64,000 nucleotides of DNA, from the NCBI RefSeq assembly GCF_030440515.1, contig NZ_CP076543.1, positions 5,218,501 to 5,282,500 on the forward strand, given 5' to 3'. The DNA comes from Streptomyces xanthophaeus (GTDB lineage: Bacteria; Actinomycetota; Actinomycetes; Streptomycetales; Streptomycetaceae). Under the pieces are notes generated by a model. The model ran no database searches and was not told the origin of the DNA. It saw only the letters and a program-made list of their open reading frames with translations. This document shows, piece after piece, positions 43,587 to 53,187 of this stretch; the stretch's first letter is position 1, and every line of letters starts with the position of its first letter. The translations under genes were made by a program, and so were the position numbers.

Positions 43587-44576
43587 ATGCCACTTTTCCG
43601 GAGAGCGAAAAAGGCAGGCGGGGGGCCGGCCGGGTCGGAGCGGCCGTCCCCCGTACCGGCCTGGTGCGCGTGGTTCAGCCCCGCCGACTGGCACGCCTTC
43701 GAGGAGCTCCTGGGCGATGTCTTCCTGGACGGGAACGCGAGCGGGCCGCCCATGCGCTTCGGGGAGCACCGCCACCTCTCGCTCGCCGCCGAGGGCGAGC
43801 CCGGCGCACCGCTGGACCTCGCGGAGGTGGCCGAGCTGGTCCGGGCGCTGCCGCACACGAACTGGCGGTCGGCCACCGTCGCCTTCCTCAACCAGAAGCA
43901 GCGGCTCGCCGAGCGGCGGCGCGAACTGCACCGGGCGGGCTTCGCCGAGGTCCGCCACCTGCTCATGCCGAGGCTGGTCACCGTCGACTCGGTGGACGAG
44001 GGGCACGCGGTGGCGGCGGCCCTCACCGAGGAGCTCGCGGCCGTCGTGATGATCCACGTGGGCGGCGACTTCTCCGCCCCCGTCCCGCCCGACCAGTTCG
44101 CCGCCTGGCAGGTGGACGAGGCCGAGGTGTGGGCCGCCGCCATGGCCAACCTCCACGCCGCGCCGGTCTCCCTGCAGTACAACGAGGACGAGAACCCGCT
44201 GGTGAACGTCGAGGGCGAGGGCGGCTACACCTCGACCCACCTGCTGCGCGCCGCCGACCTCGTCGACCGTCCGGCGCCCCACGGCATCCTCGCCATGGTC
44301 CCCTTCCACGGCCACCTGATGCTGTGGGCCGTGGAAGGACCGGAGCTGCACACCTGCGTGATCGCCTACGGCCCGCTCGTCCGGAAGATGTGGGAGGACG
44401 CACCGGAGGAGTACCGGCTGAGCTCGCGCCTGCTGTGGATCGGGGAGGACGGGATCGAGTCGGTCGGGGTCGAGCCCGCCCCGCCCGGCAGCAAGGAGCC
44501 CGGGGTGATCACCGGCTCCGCCCGCTTCGTCGAGATGCTCTCCGCCTTCCGCCCGCCGGACGACTACCCCGGCTGA
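43587..44576 (+). CDS. Conserved hypothetical protein
   Basis: Protein of 329 aa from ATG 43587 (MPLFRRAKKAGG); the longer open frame upstream is Gly/Pro low-complexity and unlikely to be translated. It is soluble, with a first half WCAWFSPADWHAFEELLGDVFLD and a second half with an even hydrophobic pattern (GILAMVPFHGHLMLWAVEG; EYRLSSRLLWIGEDG). No catalytic motif stands out, and I do not recognise the family. Its 3' end overlaps the converging PucR gene by 13 bp. Confidence 0.72.
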   Translation: MPLFRRAKKAGGGPAGSERPSPVPAWCAWFSPADWHAFEELLGDVFLDGNASGPPMRFGEHRHLSLAAEGEPGAPLDLAEVAELVRALPHTNWRSATVAFLNQKQRLAERRRELHRAGFAEVRHLLMPRLVTVDSVDEGHAVAAALTEELAAVVMIHVGGDFSAPVPPDQFAAWQVDEAEVWAAAMANLHAAPVSLQYNEDENPLVNVEGEGGYTSTHLLRAADLVDRPAPHGILAMVPFHGHLMLWAVEGPELHTCVIAYGPLVRKMWEDAPEEYRLSSRLLWIGEDGIESVGVEPAPPGSKEPGVITGSARFVEMLSAFRPPDDYPG

Positions 44577-46012
44577 GCGGGGCGGCCGTCGGCGACGCGG
44601 AGCGCGAACCACAGCTCCATCCGCACGTCCGGGTCGTCCAGATCCCGGTCCAGCAGTTCGGCGGCGCGGCCGACGCGCTGGCGGACGGTGTTGCGGTGGA
44701 CGCCCAGGGCCGCGGCCGTGCGGTCCCAGTTGCCGTGGTGGGCCAGCCAGCCGCGCAGCGTCTCCCGCAGGGCGGGCGGGAGCGGCTCCAGCAGGGCCTC
44801 GGCATGGGCGCGCGCCTCCGCCTCGCCGACCAGGCCCGCGAAGCCGGGGTCGGTGTGGCGGGCCAGCGGGGTACGGGCCGCCTCCGCGCGCCGAAGGGCC
44901 CGGGCGGCCTGGGCGTCGGCCGTGGCCAGGGCGGAAGGCGCGGCCGGGGCGCTCACCCCGAGCCGCCAGCCGGGCTGCGCGGCGGGCTCCCGGTCCGTGA
45001 GCAGCCGTACGCCGCCCTCGTGCGGGTCCAGCAGTACGGTGCCCAGCGCGGCCGCGAGGGCCTGCGGAGCCCCGGACCCGCGGGCGTGGACGGCGTACCA
45101 GGGGCCGGCCGTCAGGGCCGTGGCCGGATTCCCGTCGAGCAGCAGCCGGGTCAGGGCCGCCGCCTCCGCCCCGGCGGGCCGCTCGGCGGTGAGCAGGGTC
45201 AGCAGGACGGCGGCCACCGAGGCCACGGTGTGGTCGCCGGGTGCGCGGGCCGGGGTCGCGGTGCCCAGCGCCGCCCGCCCGGCCAGGGCGTAGGCGGCCA
45301 GGTGGTGTCCGCCCGCCCGGTCGGTGGCGGTGGCGGGCCCGCCCTCGCGGCCCACCCGGGTCAGCAGCGCGGACAGAGCCTCCCAGGCCGGAGCCGGCAG
45401 CTCCGGGCCCGCCGCCCGGCCCCCCGGCCACAGGGCGACCGACCCGCCCAGGCTCGCCGCGAGCCGGGCCAGCACCGCCGGGACCGGGTCGGGGCGGGCC
45501 GCGGCCGCCGCCAGGGCCTGCTGGGCCTCGGTGACCCGGCGCAGCTCCCGGGTGCGGGCCTCCGCCATCAGCCGCCCCACCGCGCGGGCGACCGCCGAGA
45601 AGGGGGTCTGAGGCGGGACCTCCAGCAGCGGCAGTCCGTGCCGGGCGCAGGCCTCGGCCAGCGCGGCCGGGACCTCCTCGTGCACCGGGGCCACGCCGAA
45701 GCCGAGGGCGGCCGCCCCCGCTCCGGCCAGCCGGGCCACGTACCCGTCGGGGTCGTCGGCGGGACCCGCCCCGGCGGTCAGCAGCAGCTCGCCGCCGAGC
45801 AGGTACGGGGAGGGGTCGGGCATCTCGGAGGCGTGCACCCCGTGCACCCCGGCGGCGGCCGGCCCGGCCAGGTGGCGCAGGCCGAGCTCCCGGTCGCCGA
45901 GCAGTGCGGCGAGGGGGACGGGCGGGGTGAGCGGCTCCCCGGCGGGGCCGCTGCCGTACTCCGGATCGCGGTGATCGCGTAGATCGCGGGGATCGCGAGA
46001 AGGCCCGGGCAT
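44564..46012 (-). CDS. PucR-family transcriptional regulator
   Basis: Protein of 482 aa from ATG 46012 with GGAG 5 bases upstream. The N-terminal PucR domain (residues about 25-140) includes [23 protein letters not shown]. The C-terminal PucR-type helix-turn-helix is clear: [32 protein letters not shown]. PucR proteins often activate purine, amine or amino-acid catabolic genes. The adjacent divergent operon (agmatinase family and TPP enzyme) is the obvious target, 118 bp away. Ala/Pro-rich segments between domains are probably flexible. Confidence 0.9.
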   Translation of the reverse strand: MPGPSRDPRDLRDHRDPEYGSGPAGEPLTPPVPLAALLGDRELGLRHLAGPAAAGVHGVHASEMPDPSPYLLGGELLLTAGAGPADDPDGYVARLAGAGAAALGFGVAPVHEEVPAALAEACARHGLPLLEVPPQTPFSAVARAVGRLMAEARTRELRRVTEAQQALAAAAARPDPVPAVLARLAASLGGSVALWPGGRAAGPELPAPAWEALSALLTRVGREGGPATATDRAGGHHLAAYALAGRAALGTATPARAPGDHTVASVAAVLLTLLTAERPAGAEAAALTRLLLDGNPATALTAGPWYAVHARGSGAPQALAAALGTVLLDPHEGGVRLLTDREPAAQPGWRLGVSAPAAPSALATADAQAARALRRAEAARTPLARHTDPGFAGLVGEAEARAHAEALLEPLPPALRETLRGWLAHHGNWDRTAAALGVHRNTVRQRVGRAAELLDRDLDDPDVRMELWFALRVADGRPAQPG

Positions 46013-46129
46013 GGATACTCCATACATTTTCAATGCCACCTGATGGATGAAACGTACACTCCCCACCCCCGGGTGGCCCGCTTACGCTCGAAGTACCGCA
46101 CACGTCAGGCCAGAGAAAGAGGCACAGCC

Positions 46130-47092
46130 ATGAGCACGCAGCCGCGCGGCCCCGTCGACTCCTCCCGCATCCCGCGCTACGCGGGCCCGGCGACCTTCGC
46201 CCGTCTGCCCCGCCTCGACGAGGTCGGCTCCGCCGACGTCGCCGTCGTCGGCGTGCCCTTCGACTCCGGCGTGTCCTACCGCCCCGGCGCCCGCTTCGGC
46301 GGCAACGCCATCCGCGAGGCCTCGCGCCTGCTGCGCCCGTACAACCCGGCCCAGGACGCCTCCCCGTTCGCGCTCGCCCAGGTCGCCGACGCCGGTGACA
46401 TCGCCGTGAACCCCTTCAACATCAACGAGGCCGTCGAGACGGTCGAGGCCGCCGCCGACGAGCTGCTCGGCGCGGGCTCCCGCCTGATGACCCTGGGCGG
46501 CGACCACACCATCGCCCTGCCGCTGCTGCGCTCCGTCGCGAAGAAGCACGGCCCGGTCGCGCTGCTCCACTTCGACGCGCACCTGGACACCTGGGACACC
46601 TACTTCGGCGCCGAGTACACCCACGGCACCCCGTTCCGCCGCGCCGTCGAGGAGGGCATCCTCGACACCGAGGCGCTCTCCCACGTCGGTACCCGCGGCC
46701 CGCTGTACGGCAAGCAGGACCTGGACGACGACGCCAAGATGGGCTTCGGCATCGTCACCTCGGCCGACGTCTACCGCCGCGGCGCCGACGAGGTCGCCGA
46801 CCAGCTGCGCCAGCGCATCGGCGACCGCCCGCTGTACATCTCCATCGACATCGACGTGCTCGACCCGGCGCACGCGCCCGGCACCGGCACCCCGGAGGCG
46901 GGCGGCATGACCTCCCGCGAGCTGCTGGAGATCATCCGCGGCCTGTCCTCCTGCAACCTCGTTTCCGCCGACGTCGTCGAGGTGGCCCCGGCGTACGATC
47001 ACGCCGAGATCACCTCGGTCGCGGCCTCGCACACCGCGTACGAGCTGACCACGATCATGTCGCGACAGATCGCGCAGGCGAAGGGCAAGTAA
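46130..47092 (+). CDS. speB: Agmatinase/guanidinobutyrase-family ureohydrolase
   Basis: Protein of 320 aa from ATG 46130, preceded by AGAAAGAGG. All manganese ligands of the arginase fold are present: GGDHT with H126, DAHLD with D149, H151 and D153, and [19 protein letters not shown] near residue 243. It cleaves a guanidino group to an amine plus urea. Length and motifs fit agmatinase; guanidinobutyrase and guanidinopropionase are close relatives and cannot be separated by motifs. The TPP enzyme starts 5 bp downstream and PucR is divergent. Confidence 0.92.
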   Translation: MSTQPRGPVDSSRIPRYAGPATFARLPRLDEVGSADVAVVGVPFDSGVSYRPGARFGGNAIREASRLLRPYNPAQDASPFALAQVADAGDIAVNPFNINEAVETVEAAADELLGAGSRLMTLGGDHTIALPLLRSVAKKHGPVALLHFDAHLDTWDTYFGAEYTHGTPFRRAVEEGILDTEALSHVGTRGPLYGKQDLDDDAKMGFGIVTSADVYRRGADEVADQLRQRIGDRPLYISIDIDVLDPAHAPGTGTPEAGGMTSRELLEIIRGLSSCNLVSADVVEVAPAYDHAEITSVAASHTAYELTTIMSRQIAQAKGK

Positions 47093-47097
47093 GCGAA

Positions 47098-48765
47098 GTG
47101 ACGCACGACCACGACCTGGTACTCCGTCCCACCGAAGCCCAGAAGGCGGCCGCGCTCGCGCCGCCGCCGGGGCGGACGGGCGGGGACCTGGTCGTGGAAA
47201 CGCTGCGCTCGCTCGGCGCGAACACCGTCTTCGGCCTGCCCGGCCAGCACGCGCTCGCCCTCTTCGACGCGGTCGGCCGCTCCGACCTGCGCCTCGTGGG
47301 GCTGCGTACGGAGAACAACGCGGGCTTCGCGGCCGACGCGTACGGCCGGATCACGGGCGAGGCGGTGCCGCTGCTGCTCTCCACCGGCCCGGGCGCGCTG
47401 ATGGCGCTGCCCGCCCTGGCGGAGGCGGCGGCCGCCTCGGCCCCGGTCCTCGCGATCTCCTCCCAGGTCCCGGTGGCGGGCCTGGGCGGCGGGCGGCGCG
47501 GGCACCTGCACGAGCTGAGGGACCAGTCGGCGTCCTTCCGGGACGTGGTGAAGTCCGTCCACACGGTCCGCACCCCCTCCCAGCTCCCCTCCGTGATCGC
47601 GGAGGCCTGGGAGTCGGCCCTGACCGCCCCCCACGGCCCGGTGTTCGTCGAGATCCCCGAGGACGTGCTGCGGGCCGAGACCGTCATCCCGCAGGTCACG
47701 GGCGTGGACGCGACCCCGCACGAGCTCGCCCCGCGGCCCGAGCTCACGGCGCTCGCCGCCCACTGGCTGGAGAACGCCACCCGCCCGGTGATCATCGCGG
47801 GCGGCGGTGTCGTCCGCTCCGACGCGGCCGGCAAGCTCAAGCAGCTCGCCGAACGTCTGAACGCACCGGTCGTCACCACCTTCGGCGGCAAGGGCGCCTT
47901 CCCGTGGACCCATCCGCTCTCCCTCCAGTCCTGGCTGGAGGACCGCCACATGACGGACTTCCTGGAGGACGCGGACGTCCTGCTGGTGGTCGGCTCGGGA
48001 CTCGGTGAGCTCTCTTCGAACTACCACACGTTCTTCCCGACGGGCCGGGTCGTCCAGATCGAGGCGGACCTCGGCAAGCTGGAGTCGAACCACGCCGGCC
48101 TCGGCATCCACGCGGACGCCCGCCTGGCGCTGCAGGCCCTGCTGGAGACGGTGGCCGAGCGCGAGGACCCGTCCGCCCCGGAGCGTGTCCGCCTGCTCCT
48201 CGCGGACATCGCCGCCCGCCTCGCCACCCAGGACGTGGCCCTCGAACAAGAACTCCTCGGCTCGATCCGGGCCGCCCTCCCGGCCCGCTCCCCGTCGTTC
48301 TGGGACATGACGGTCCTGTCCTACTGGGCCTGGTCCGCCTTCGACCCCAAGCACCCCAACACGATGCATTCGGCGCAGGGCGCGGGCGGACTCGGCTACG
48401 CCTTCCCGGCGGCGCTCGGCGCGTGCGTCGCGGAACCGGACACCCCGGTGCTGGCGGTGTCCGGCGACGGCGGCGCGATGTACTCCGTCGCGGACCTGGC
48501 CACGGCCAGGCAGCACGACCTCGACGTCACCTGGCTGATCGTGGACGACGGCGGCTACGGCATCCTGCGCGAGTACGGCTGCGGCACCGGAACCGAGCTG
48601 GCCGGCCCCGACTTCGTGGCCCTGGCGCAGTCCTTCGGCGTCCCGGCCTGCACCACCACCCCGGAGTCCCTCCGCGAGGACCTCGCGCAGGCCCTCAAGA
48701 CCCCGGGCCCCTCGGTGGTGGTCCTTCCGGCCACCCTGAAGATGTTCGCCCCCACGCATCTCTGA
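47098..48765 (+). CDS. Thiamine-diphosphate-dependent enzyme, acetolactate synthase-like
   Basis: Protein of 555 aa, GTG start 5 bp after speB. The three-domain TPP layout is seen: an N-terminal pyrimidine domain with the catalytic Glu in RTENNAGFAADAYGR, a central domain (RPVIIAGGGVVRSDAAGKLKQLA), and a C-terminal diphosphate domain with GDGGAMYSVADLATA, the metal-binding GDG motif. GSGLGELSSNYHTFFP and SAQGAGGLGYAFPAALGA are typical. Unlike acetolactate synthases in ilv operons, it is bound to speB. It may be a decarboxylase or ligase of 2-oxo-guanidino or amine-derived acids; this is inference from position. Confidence 0.88.
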   Translation: MTHDHDLVLRPTEAQKAAALAPPPGRTGGDLVVETLRSLGANTVFGLPGQHALALFDAVGRSDLRLVGLRTENNAGFAADAYGRITGEAVPLLLSTGPGALMALPALAEAAAASAPVLAISSQVPVAGLGGGRRGHLHELRDQSASFRDVVKSVHTVRTPSQLPSVIAEAWESALTAPHGPVFVEIPEDVLRAETVIPQVTGVDATPHELAPRPELTALAAHWLENATRPVIIAGGGVVRSDAAGKLKQLAERLNAPVVTTFGGKGAFPWTHPLSLQSWLEDRHMTDFLEDADVLLVVGSGLGELSSNYHTFFPTGRVVQIEADLGKLESNHAGLGIHADARLALQALLETVAEREDPSAPERVRLLLADIAARLATQDVALEQELLGSIRAALPARSPSFWDMTVLSYWAWSAFDPKHPNTMHSAQGAGGLGYAFPAALGACVAEPDTPVLAVSGDGGAMYSVADLATARQHDLDVTWLIVDDGGYGILREYGCGTGTELAGPDFVALAQSFGVPACTTTPESLREDLAQALKTPGPSVVVLPATLKMFAPTHL

Positions 48766-48780
48766 GGGGTGACCGCGGCC

Positions 48781-49014
48781 TCAGCCGCCGGAGCGACTCT
48801 CCTCCTTCTCCTCGTAGGTATGGAGGAGGAGGCTGACCACGGCCACGCCCAGCGCCGTTCCCAGCCGGACCCACGGGTTCTCGGTCAGCAGGCCGGCGAT
48901 CTTCGCCGAGAGCAGCGCGATCAGGAACGCGGTGACGTAGGGGACGACGGTGCGGACGGTCCGCTGCATGAATCCGGTGCCGGTACCGGTCGAGTGTTCG
49001 TGGTGAGTGGACAT
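48781..49014 (-). CDS. Small membrane protein
   Basis: Protein of 77 aa from ATG 49014. After a His/Gly/Thr-rich lead (MSTHHEHSTGTGTGFM) come two hydrophobic segments: about 20-42 (RTVVPYVTAFLIALLSAKIAG) and 50-66 (WVRLGTALGVAVVSLLL). A charged tail ends EEKEESRSGG. It has the size and shape of small actinobacterial holin-like or transport-accessory proteins, but no family is assigned. It converges with the TPP enzyme gene (15 bp) and is divergent from the ABC exporter. Confidence 0.72.
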   Translation of the reverse strand: MSTHHEHSTGTGTGFMQRTVRTVVPYVTAFLIALLSAKIAGLLTENPWVRLGTALGVAVVSLLLHTYEEKEESRSGG

Positions 49015-49256
49015 GGTCCTCGAATCCCTTCGCTGCGCCACCGGGTCGGCGGCCGACTTCCAGCATCGGCAGCGCGACCCGGGCGGCACAGATCCGGAAA
49101 GTCGTGACTTGACAGGCTCCGTACCGCCTCCCCGCCCCGGTCGGACGCGGTCCGCGCGCCCCCGCCGTACGGCAGTGCGATTGTTGCGGCGGGATGAAAT
49201 CCGCCGGTCGGAGCGTTGGCGCTTCCGGCAGGACAGGACGAACGGGGAGGCCTCAC

Positions 49257-52200
49257 GTGGCGGCGGCAGAGACAGCGGCTGGGGAGAAACAGGGCTGGGG
49301 CAAGCGGCTGGCTGCCTACACCTGGCGGTACAGGACCAATGTGCTGCTCGCGCTCGGCTCCTCGCTGGCCGGCATGGCCGTCATGGCGGTCGTGCCGCTG
49401 GTCACCAAGGTGATCATCGATGACGTCATCGGGGACCGGACCAAGCCCATGGCGCCCTGGGCCGGCATGCTCATAGCCGCGGCCCTGCTCGTGTACGTGC
49501 TGACCTACATACGCAGGTACTACGGCGGACGGCTCGCCCTCGACGTGCAGCACGACCTGCGCACCGACATGTACGAGACGATCGCCCGCCTTGACGGCCG
49601 ACGACAGGACGAGCTGAACACCGGTCAGGTCGTCGGCCGCGCCACCAGCGACCTCCAGCTGATCCAGGGCCTGCTCTTCATGCTGCCCATGACGATCGGC
49701 AACTTCCTGCTCTTCGGGATATCCCTCGGGATCATGCTCTGGCTCTCGCCGCTGCTGACCCTCGTCGCCCTGCTCATGGCCCCCGCCCTGTGGTTCATAG
49801 CCAAGCGCAGCCGCAAGAAGCTCTTCCCCGCCACCTGGTGGGCCCAGGGCCAGGCCGCCGCCGTGGCGACCGTCGTCGACGGGGCCGTGACCGGCGTCCG
49901 CGTCGTCAAGGGCTTCGGCCAGGAGGAGCAGGAGACCGGCAAGCTGCGCGAAGCCGGCCGCCGGCTCTTCGCAGGCCGGATGCGGACCATCCGGCTCAAC
50001 TCGCGTTACACCCCCGCCCTCCAGGCCGTCCCCGCGCTCGCCCAGGTCGCCATGCTGGCCCTCGGCGGCTGGATGGCCACCAACGGCCAGGTCACCCTCG
50101 GCACCTTCGTCGCCTTCTCCACCTACCTCGCCCAGCTCGTCGGACCCGTCCGCATGCTCGCCATGGTCCTCACCGTCGGACAGCAGGCCCGGGCCGGCGT
50201 GGAGCGCGTGTTCGAGCTCATCGACACCGAGCCCGAGATCCACGAGGGCACCCACGAGCTGCCCGCCGACGCGCCCGCCACCGTCGAGTTCGACGACGTC
50301 CGCTTCGGCTACGACCCCGAGCGGCCCGTCCTCGACGGGTTCTCGCTCTCCGTGGCGCAGGGCGAGACCGTCGCCGTCGTCGGGTCCTCGGGCAGCGGCA
50401 AGTCCACCGTCGCGCTCCTGCTGCCCCGGTTCTACGACGCCGACGGCGGCGCCGTCCGCGTCGGCGGCCACGACGTCCGCGAGCTGACGTACGACTCCCT
50501 GCGCGGCGCGATCGGCCTGGTCCCCGAGGACTCCTTCCTCTTCTCCGACACCATCCGCGCCAACATCGCCTACGGGCACCCCGGCGCCACCGAGGAGCAG
50601 ATCGAGGCCGCCGCCCGCGCCGCCCAGGCCGAGGGGTTCATCCAGGCCCTGCCCGCCGGGTACGACACCAAGGTCGGCGAGCAGGGGCTCACCCTCTCCG
50701 GCGGCCAGCGCCAGCGCATCGCCCTCGCCCGCGCCATCCTCACCGACCCCCGGCTGCTGCTCCTCGACGACGCCACCTCCGCCGTGGACGCCCGCGTCGA
50801 GCACGAGATCCACGAGGCCCTGCGCTCCGTGATGGCGGGCCGGACCACCCTGCTGATCGCCCACCGCCGCTCCACGCTCGCGCTGGCCGACCGGATCGCC
50901 GTACTCGACCGCGGAAAGCTCGCCGACATCGGGACGCACGAGCAGCTGGAGAGCCGCTCCGCGCTCTACCGCAGGCTGCTCACCGACCCGGACGCGCTCG
51001 GAGCCGCCTCGCCGCGGACCCCGGACGCCCGGGTGATGACCGAGTTCGAGCGCGAGCTCGACCGGGACCTCGAACGCGGCATCGAGCTCGAGGCCGAGAT
51101 CGACTCGGAGCCCGTCAACGCCAAGCGCCGGGTCGCCGGCGGGGTCACCCCCGAGCTCTGGCGCCGCCAGGACGAGCCCGAGGGCACGGCCGCCGCCGCT
51201 CCCGGTGCCGCTCCCGCCGCCGCGGGGGGCGCGCCCGGAGCCGGGCATTCCATGGCCGGGTCCGTCTCCGGCATGCCCGCCACCCCCGAACTGCTCGCTC
51301 AGGTGGCCGCGCTGCCGCCCGCCGACGACCTGCCCGAGGTGGACGAGACCCGCGCCGCGGCCGCCGAGGAGAGCTACGGCCTGCGCCGCCTGCTCCACGG
51401 TTTCTGGGCGCCGCTCGCCATCAGCCTCGGCCTCGTCGCCGCGGACGCGGGGGCCGGACTGCTGCTGCCGATCCTGATCCGGCACGGCATCGACCAGGGC
51501 GTGGAGCAGGCCGTGCTCGGCGCCGTCTGGGTGGCCGCCGGGCTCGCCCTCGCCCTCGTCGTCGCCCAGTGGGCCGCGCAGTTCGCCGAGACCCGCATGA
51601 CGGGCCGTACCGGCGAGCGCGTGCTGTACGCCCTGCGCGTCAAGATCTTCGCCCAGCTCCAGCGGCTCGGACTCGACTACTACGAGCGCGAGCTGACCGG
51701 CAAGATCATGACCCGGATGACCACCGACGTGGACTCGCTGAGCTCCTTCCTGCAGACCGGGCTCGTCACCGCCGTGGTCTCCGTCTTCACCTTCTTCGGC
51801 ATCCTGATCGCGCTGCTCGTCCTGGACGTCGAGCTCGCGCTGATCGTCTTCGCGACCCTGCCCGTCCTGGTCGTCGGCACGATCGTGTTCCGCCGCAGGT
51901 CGGTCGCCGCCTACGAGCTCGCCCGCGACCGGGTCAGCCTGGTCAACGCCGACCTGCAGGAGTCCGTCTCGGGCCTGCGCATCGTCCAGGCCTTCCGCCG
52001 CGAGGGCTCGGGCGCCAAGCGCTTCGCCGAGCGCAGCCACTCGTACCGCGAGGCCCGGGTCCGCGGCCAGTGGCTGATATCCGTCTACTTCCCCTTCGTG
52101 CAGCTGCTGTCCTCGGGTGCCGCGGCCGCCGTGCTGATCGTCGGCGCCGGCCGGGTGGAGGCCGGGACCCTCACCACCGGCGCGCTGGTCGCGTACCTGC

Positions 52201-53120
52201 TCTACATCGACCTGTTCTTCGCGCCCGTCCAGCAGCTCTCCCAGGTCTTCGACGGCTACCAGCAGGCCACGGTCGCCCTCGGCCGCATCCAGGGGCTGTT
52301 GCGCGAGCCCACCACCACGCCGCTGCCCGAGCGGCCGCGCGCACTGGAATCCCTGGGCGGGGAGATCGCCTTCGAGAACGTCCGCTTCCAGTACGGGACG
52401 GCCGAGGAGCGGGGCGAGAAGGGCGAGGCCCTGGCCGGGATCAGCCTGCGGATACCCGCCGGGCAGACCGTCGCCTTCGTCGGCGAGACCGGAGCCGGAA
52501 AGTCCACGCTGGTCAAGATGGTGGCCCGGTTCTACGATCCGACCTCCGGCCGGGTCACCGCCGACGGCGCCGATCTGCGCGAGCTGGACCTGACGGCGTA
52601 CCGCCACCGCCTCGGCGTCGTCCCCCAGGAGGCCTACCTCTTCCCGGGGACGATCCGCGACGCCATCGCCTACGGACGGCCGGGCGCGAGCGACGCCGAG
52701 GTGGAGGCCGCCGCCCGCGCGGTCGGCGCCCACGCCATGGTCGCCACCCTCGACGGCGGTTATCTGCACACCGTCGCCGAGCGCGGCCGCAACCTCTCCG
52801 CGGGCCAGCGCCAGCTGATCGCGCTGGCCCGGGCCGAACTCGTCGACCCGGACGTGCTGCTGCTCGACGAGGCCACCGCCGCCCTCGACCTGGCCACCGA
52901 GGCCCAGGTCAACCAGGCGACGGACCGGCTCGCGGGCAAGCGCACCACCCTGGTGGTCGCGCACCGGCTGACCACCGCGGCGCGCGCCGACCGGGTCGTG
53001 GTCATGGACCGCGGCCGGGTCGTGGAGGACGGCACCCACACCGAACTCCTGGCGCGCGGCGGCCGGTACGCCGAACTGTGGCGCACCTTCGTCGGCGAGG
53101 ACGAGCGCGCCGCGGCCTGA
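49257..53120 (+). CDS. Fused two-module ABC exporter
   Basis: Protein of 1287 aa from GTG 49257 with GGGAGG 6 bases upstream (ATG 49194 is an unlikely longer start). It joins two complete exporter halves. Half 1 has six membrane helices (about 20-320) and an ATPase with Walker A GSSGSGKST, signature LSGGQRQ and Walker B LLLLDDATSAVD. A Glu- and Ala-rich linker (about 590-690) follows. Half 2 has six helices (about 710-990) and an ATPase with GETGAGKST, LSAGQRQ and VLLLDEATAALD. Because the catalytic Glu of the first Walker B is Asp and the second signature is LSAGQ, one composite ATP site is degenerate, as in heterodimeric exporters. Substrate unknown; probably a drug or lipid exporter. Confidence 0.95.
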   Translation: MAAAETAAGEKQGWGKRLAAYTWRYRTNVLLALGSSLAGMAVMAVVPLVTKVIIDDVIGDRTKPMAPWAGMLIAAALLVYVLTYIRRYYGGRLALDVQHDLRTDMYETIARLDGRRQDELNTGQVVGRATSDLQLIQGLLFMLPMTIGNFLLFGISLGIMLWLSPLLTLVALLMAPALWFIAKRSRKKLFPATWWAQGQAAAVATVVDGAVTGVRVVKGFGQEEQETGKLREAGRRLFAGRMRTIRLNSRYTPALQAVPALAQVAMLALGGWMATNGQVTLGTFVAFSTYLAQLVGPVRMLAMVLTVGQQARAGVERVFELIDTEPEIHEGTHELPADAPATVEFDDVRFGYDPERPVLDGFSLSVAQGETVAVVGSSGSGKSTVALLLPRFYDADGGAVRVGGHDVRELTYDSLRGAIGLVPEDSFLFSDTIRANIAYGHPGATEEQIEAAARAAQAEGFIQALPAGYDTKVGEQGLTLSGGQRQRIALARAILTDPRLLLLDDATSAVDARVEHEIHEALRSVMAGRTTLLIAHRRSTLALADRIAVLDRGKLADIGTHEQLESRSALYRRLLTDPDALGAASPRTPDARVMTEFERELDRDLERGIELEAEIDSEPVNAKRRVAGGVTPELWRRQDEPEGTAAAAPGAAPAAAGGAPGAGHSMAGSVSGMPATPELLAQVAALPPADDLPEVDETRAAAAEESYGLRRLLHGFWAPLAISLGLVAADAGAGLLLPILIRHGIDQGVEQAVLGAVWVAAGLALALVVAQWAAQFAETRMTGRTGERVLYALRVKIFAQLQRLGLDYYERELTGKIMTRMTTDVDSLSSFLQTGLVTAVVSVFTFFGILIALLVLDVELALIVFATLPVLVVGTIVFRRRSVAAYELARDRVSLVNADLQESVSGLRIVQAFRREGSGAKRFAERSHSYREARVRGQWLISVYFPFVQLLSSGAAAAVLIVGAGRVEAGTLTTGALVAYLLYIDLFFAPVQQLSQVFDGYQQATVALGRIQGLLREPTTTPLPERPRALESLGGEIAFENVRFQYGTAEERGEKGEALAGISLRIPAGQTVAFVGETGAGKSTLVKMVARFYDPTSGRVTADGADLRELDLTAYRHRLGVVPQEAYLFPGTIRDAIAYGRPGASDAEVEAAARAVGAHAMVATLDGGYLHTVAERGRNLSAGQRQLIALARAELVDPDVLLLDEATAALDLATEAQVNQATDRLAGKRTTLVVAHRLTTAARADRVVVMDRGRVVEDGTHTELLARGGRYAELWRTFVGEDERAAA

Positions 53121-53137
53121 GCGGACCGCCTGTCAGG

Positions 53138-53187
53138 GGACGCCCCGGGATCAGAACTCGCCGAAGAGCAGGTTCCCCGGGGCGTCC
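53138..53187. terminator. Inverted repeat between convergent genes
   Basis: GGACGCCCCGGG (53138-53149) is complementary to 53176-53187, with a 26-nt loop that includes the end of the EF-hand gene. It may end both transcripts. Confidence 0.4.

Noticed and set aside
48921..53039. A 1372-residue open frame on the minus strand
   Set aside because: It is the antisense of the ABC exporter, made open by high GC. Its translation is Gly/Val/Asp/His low-complexity with no domain.
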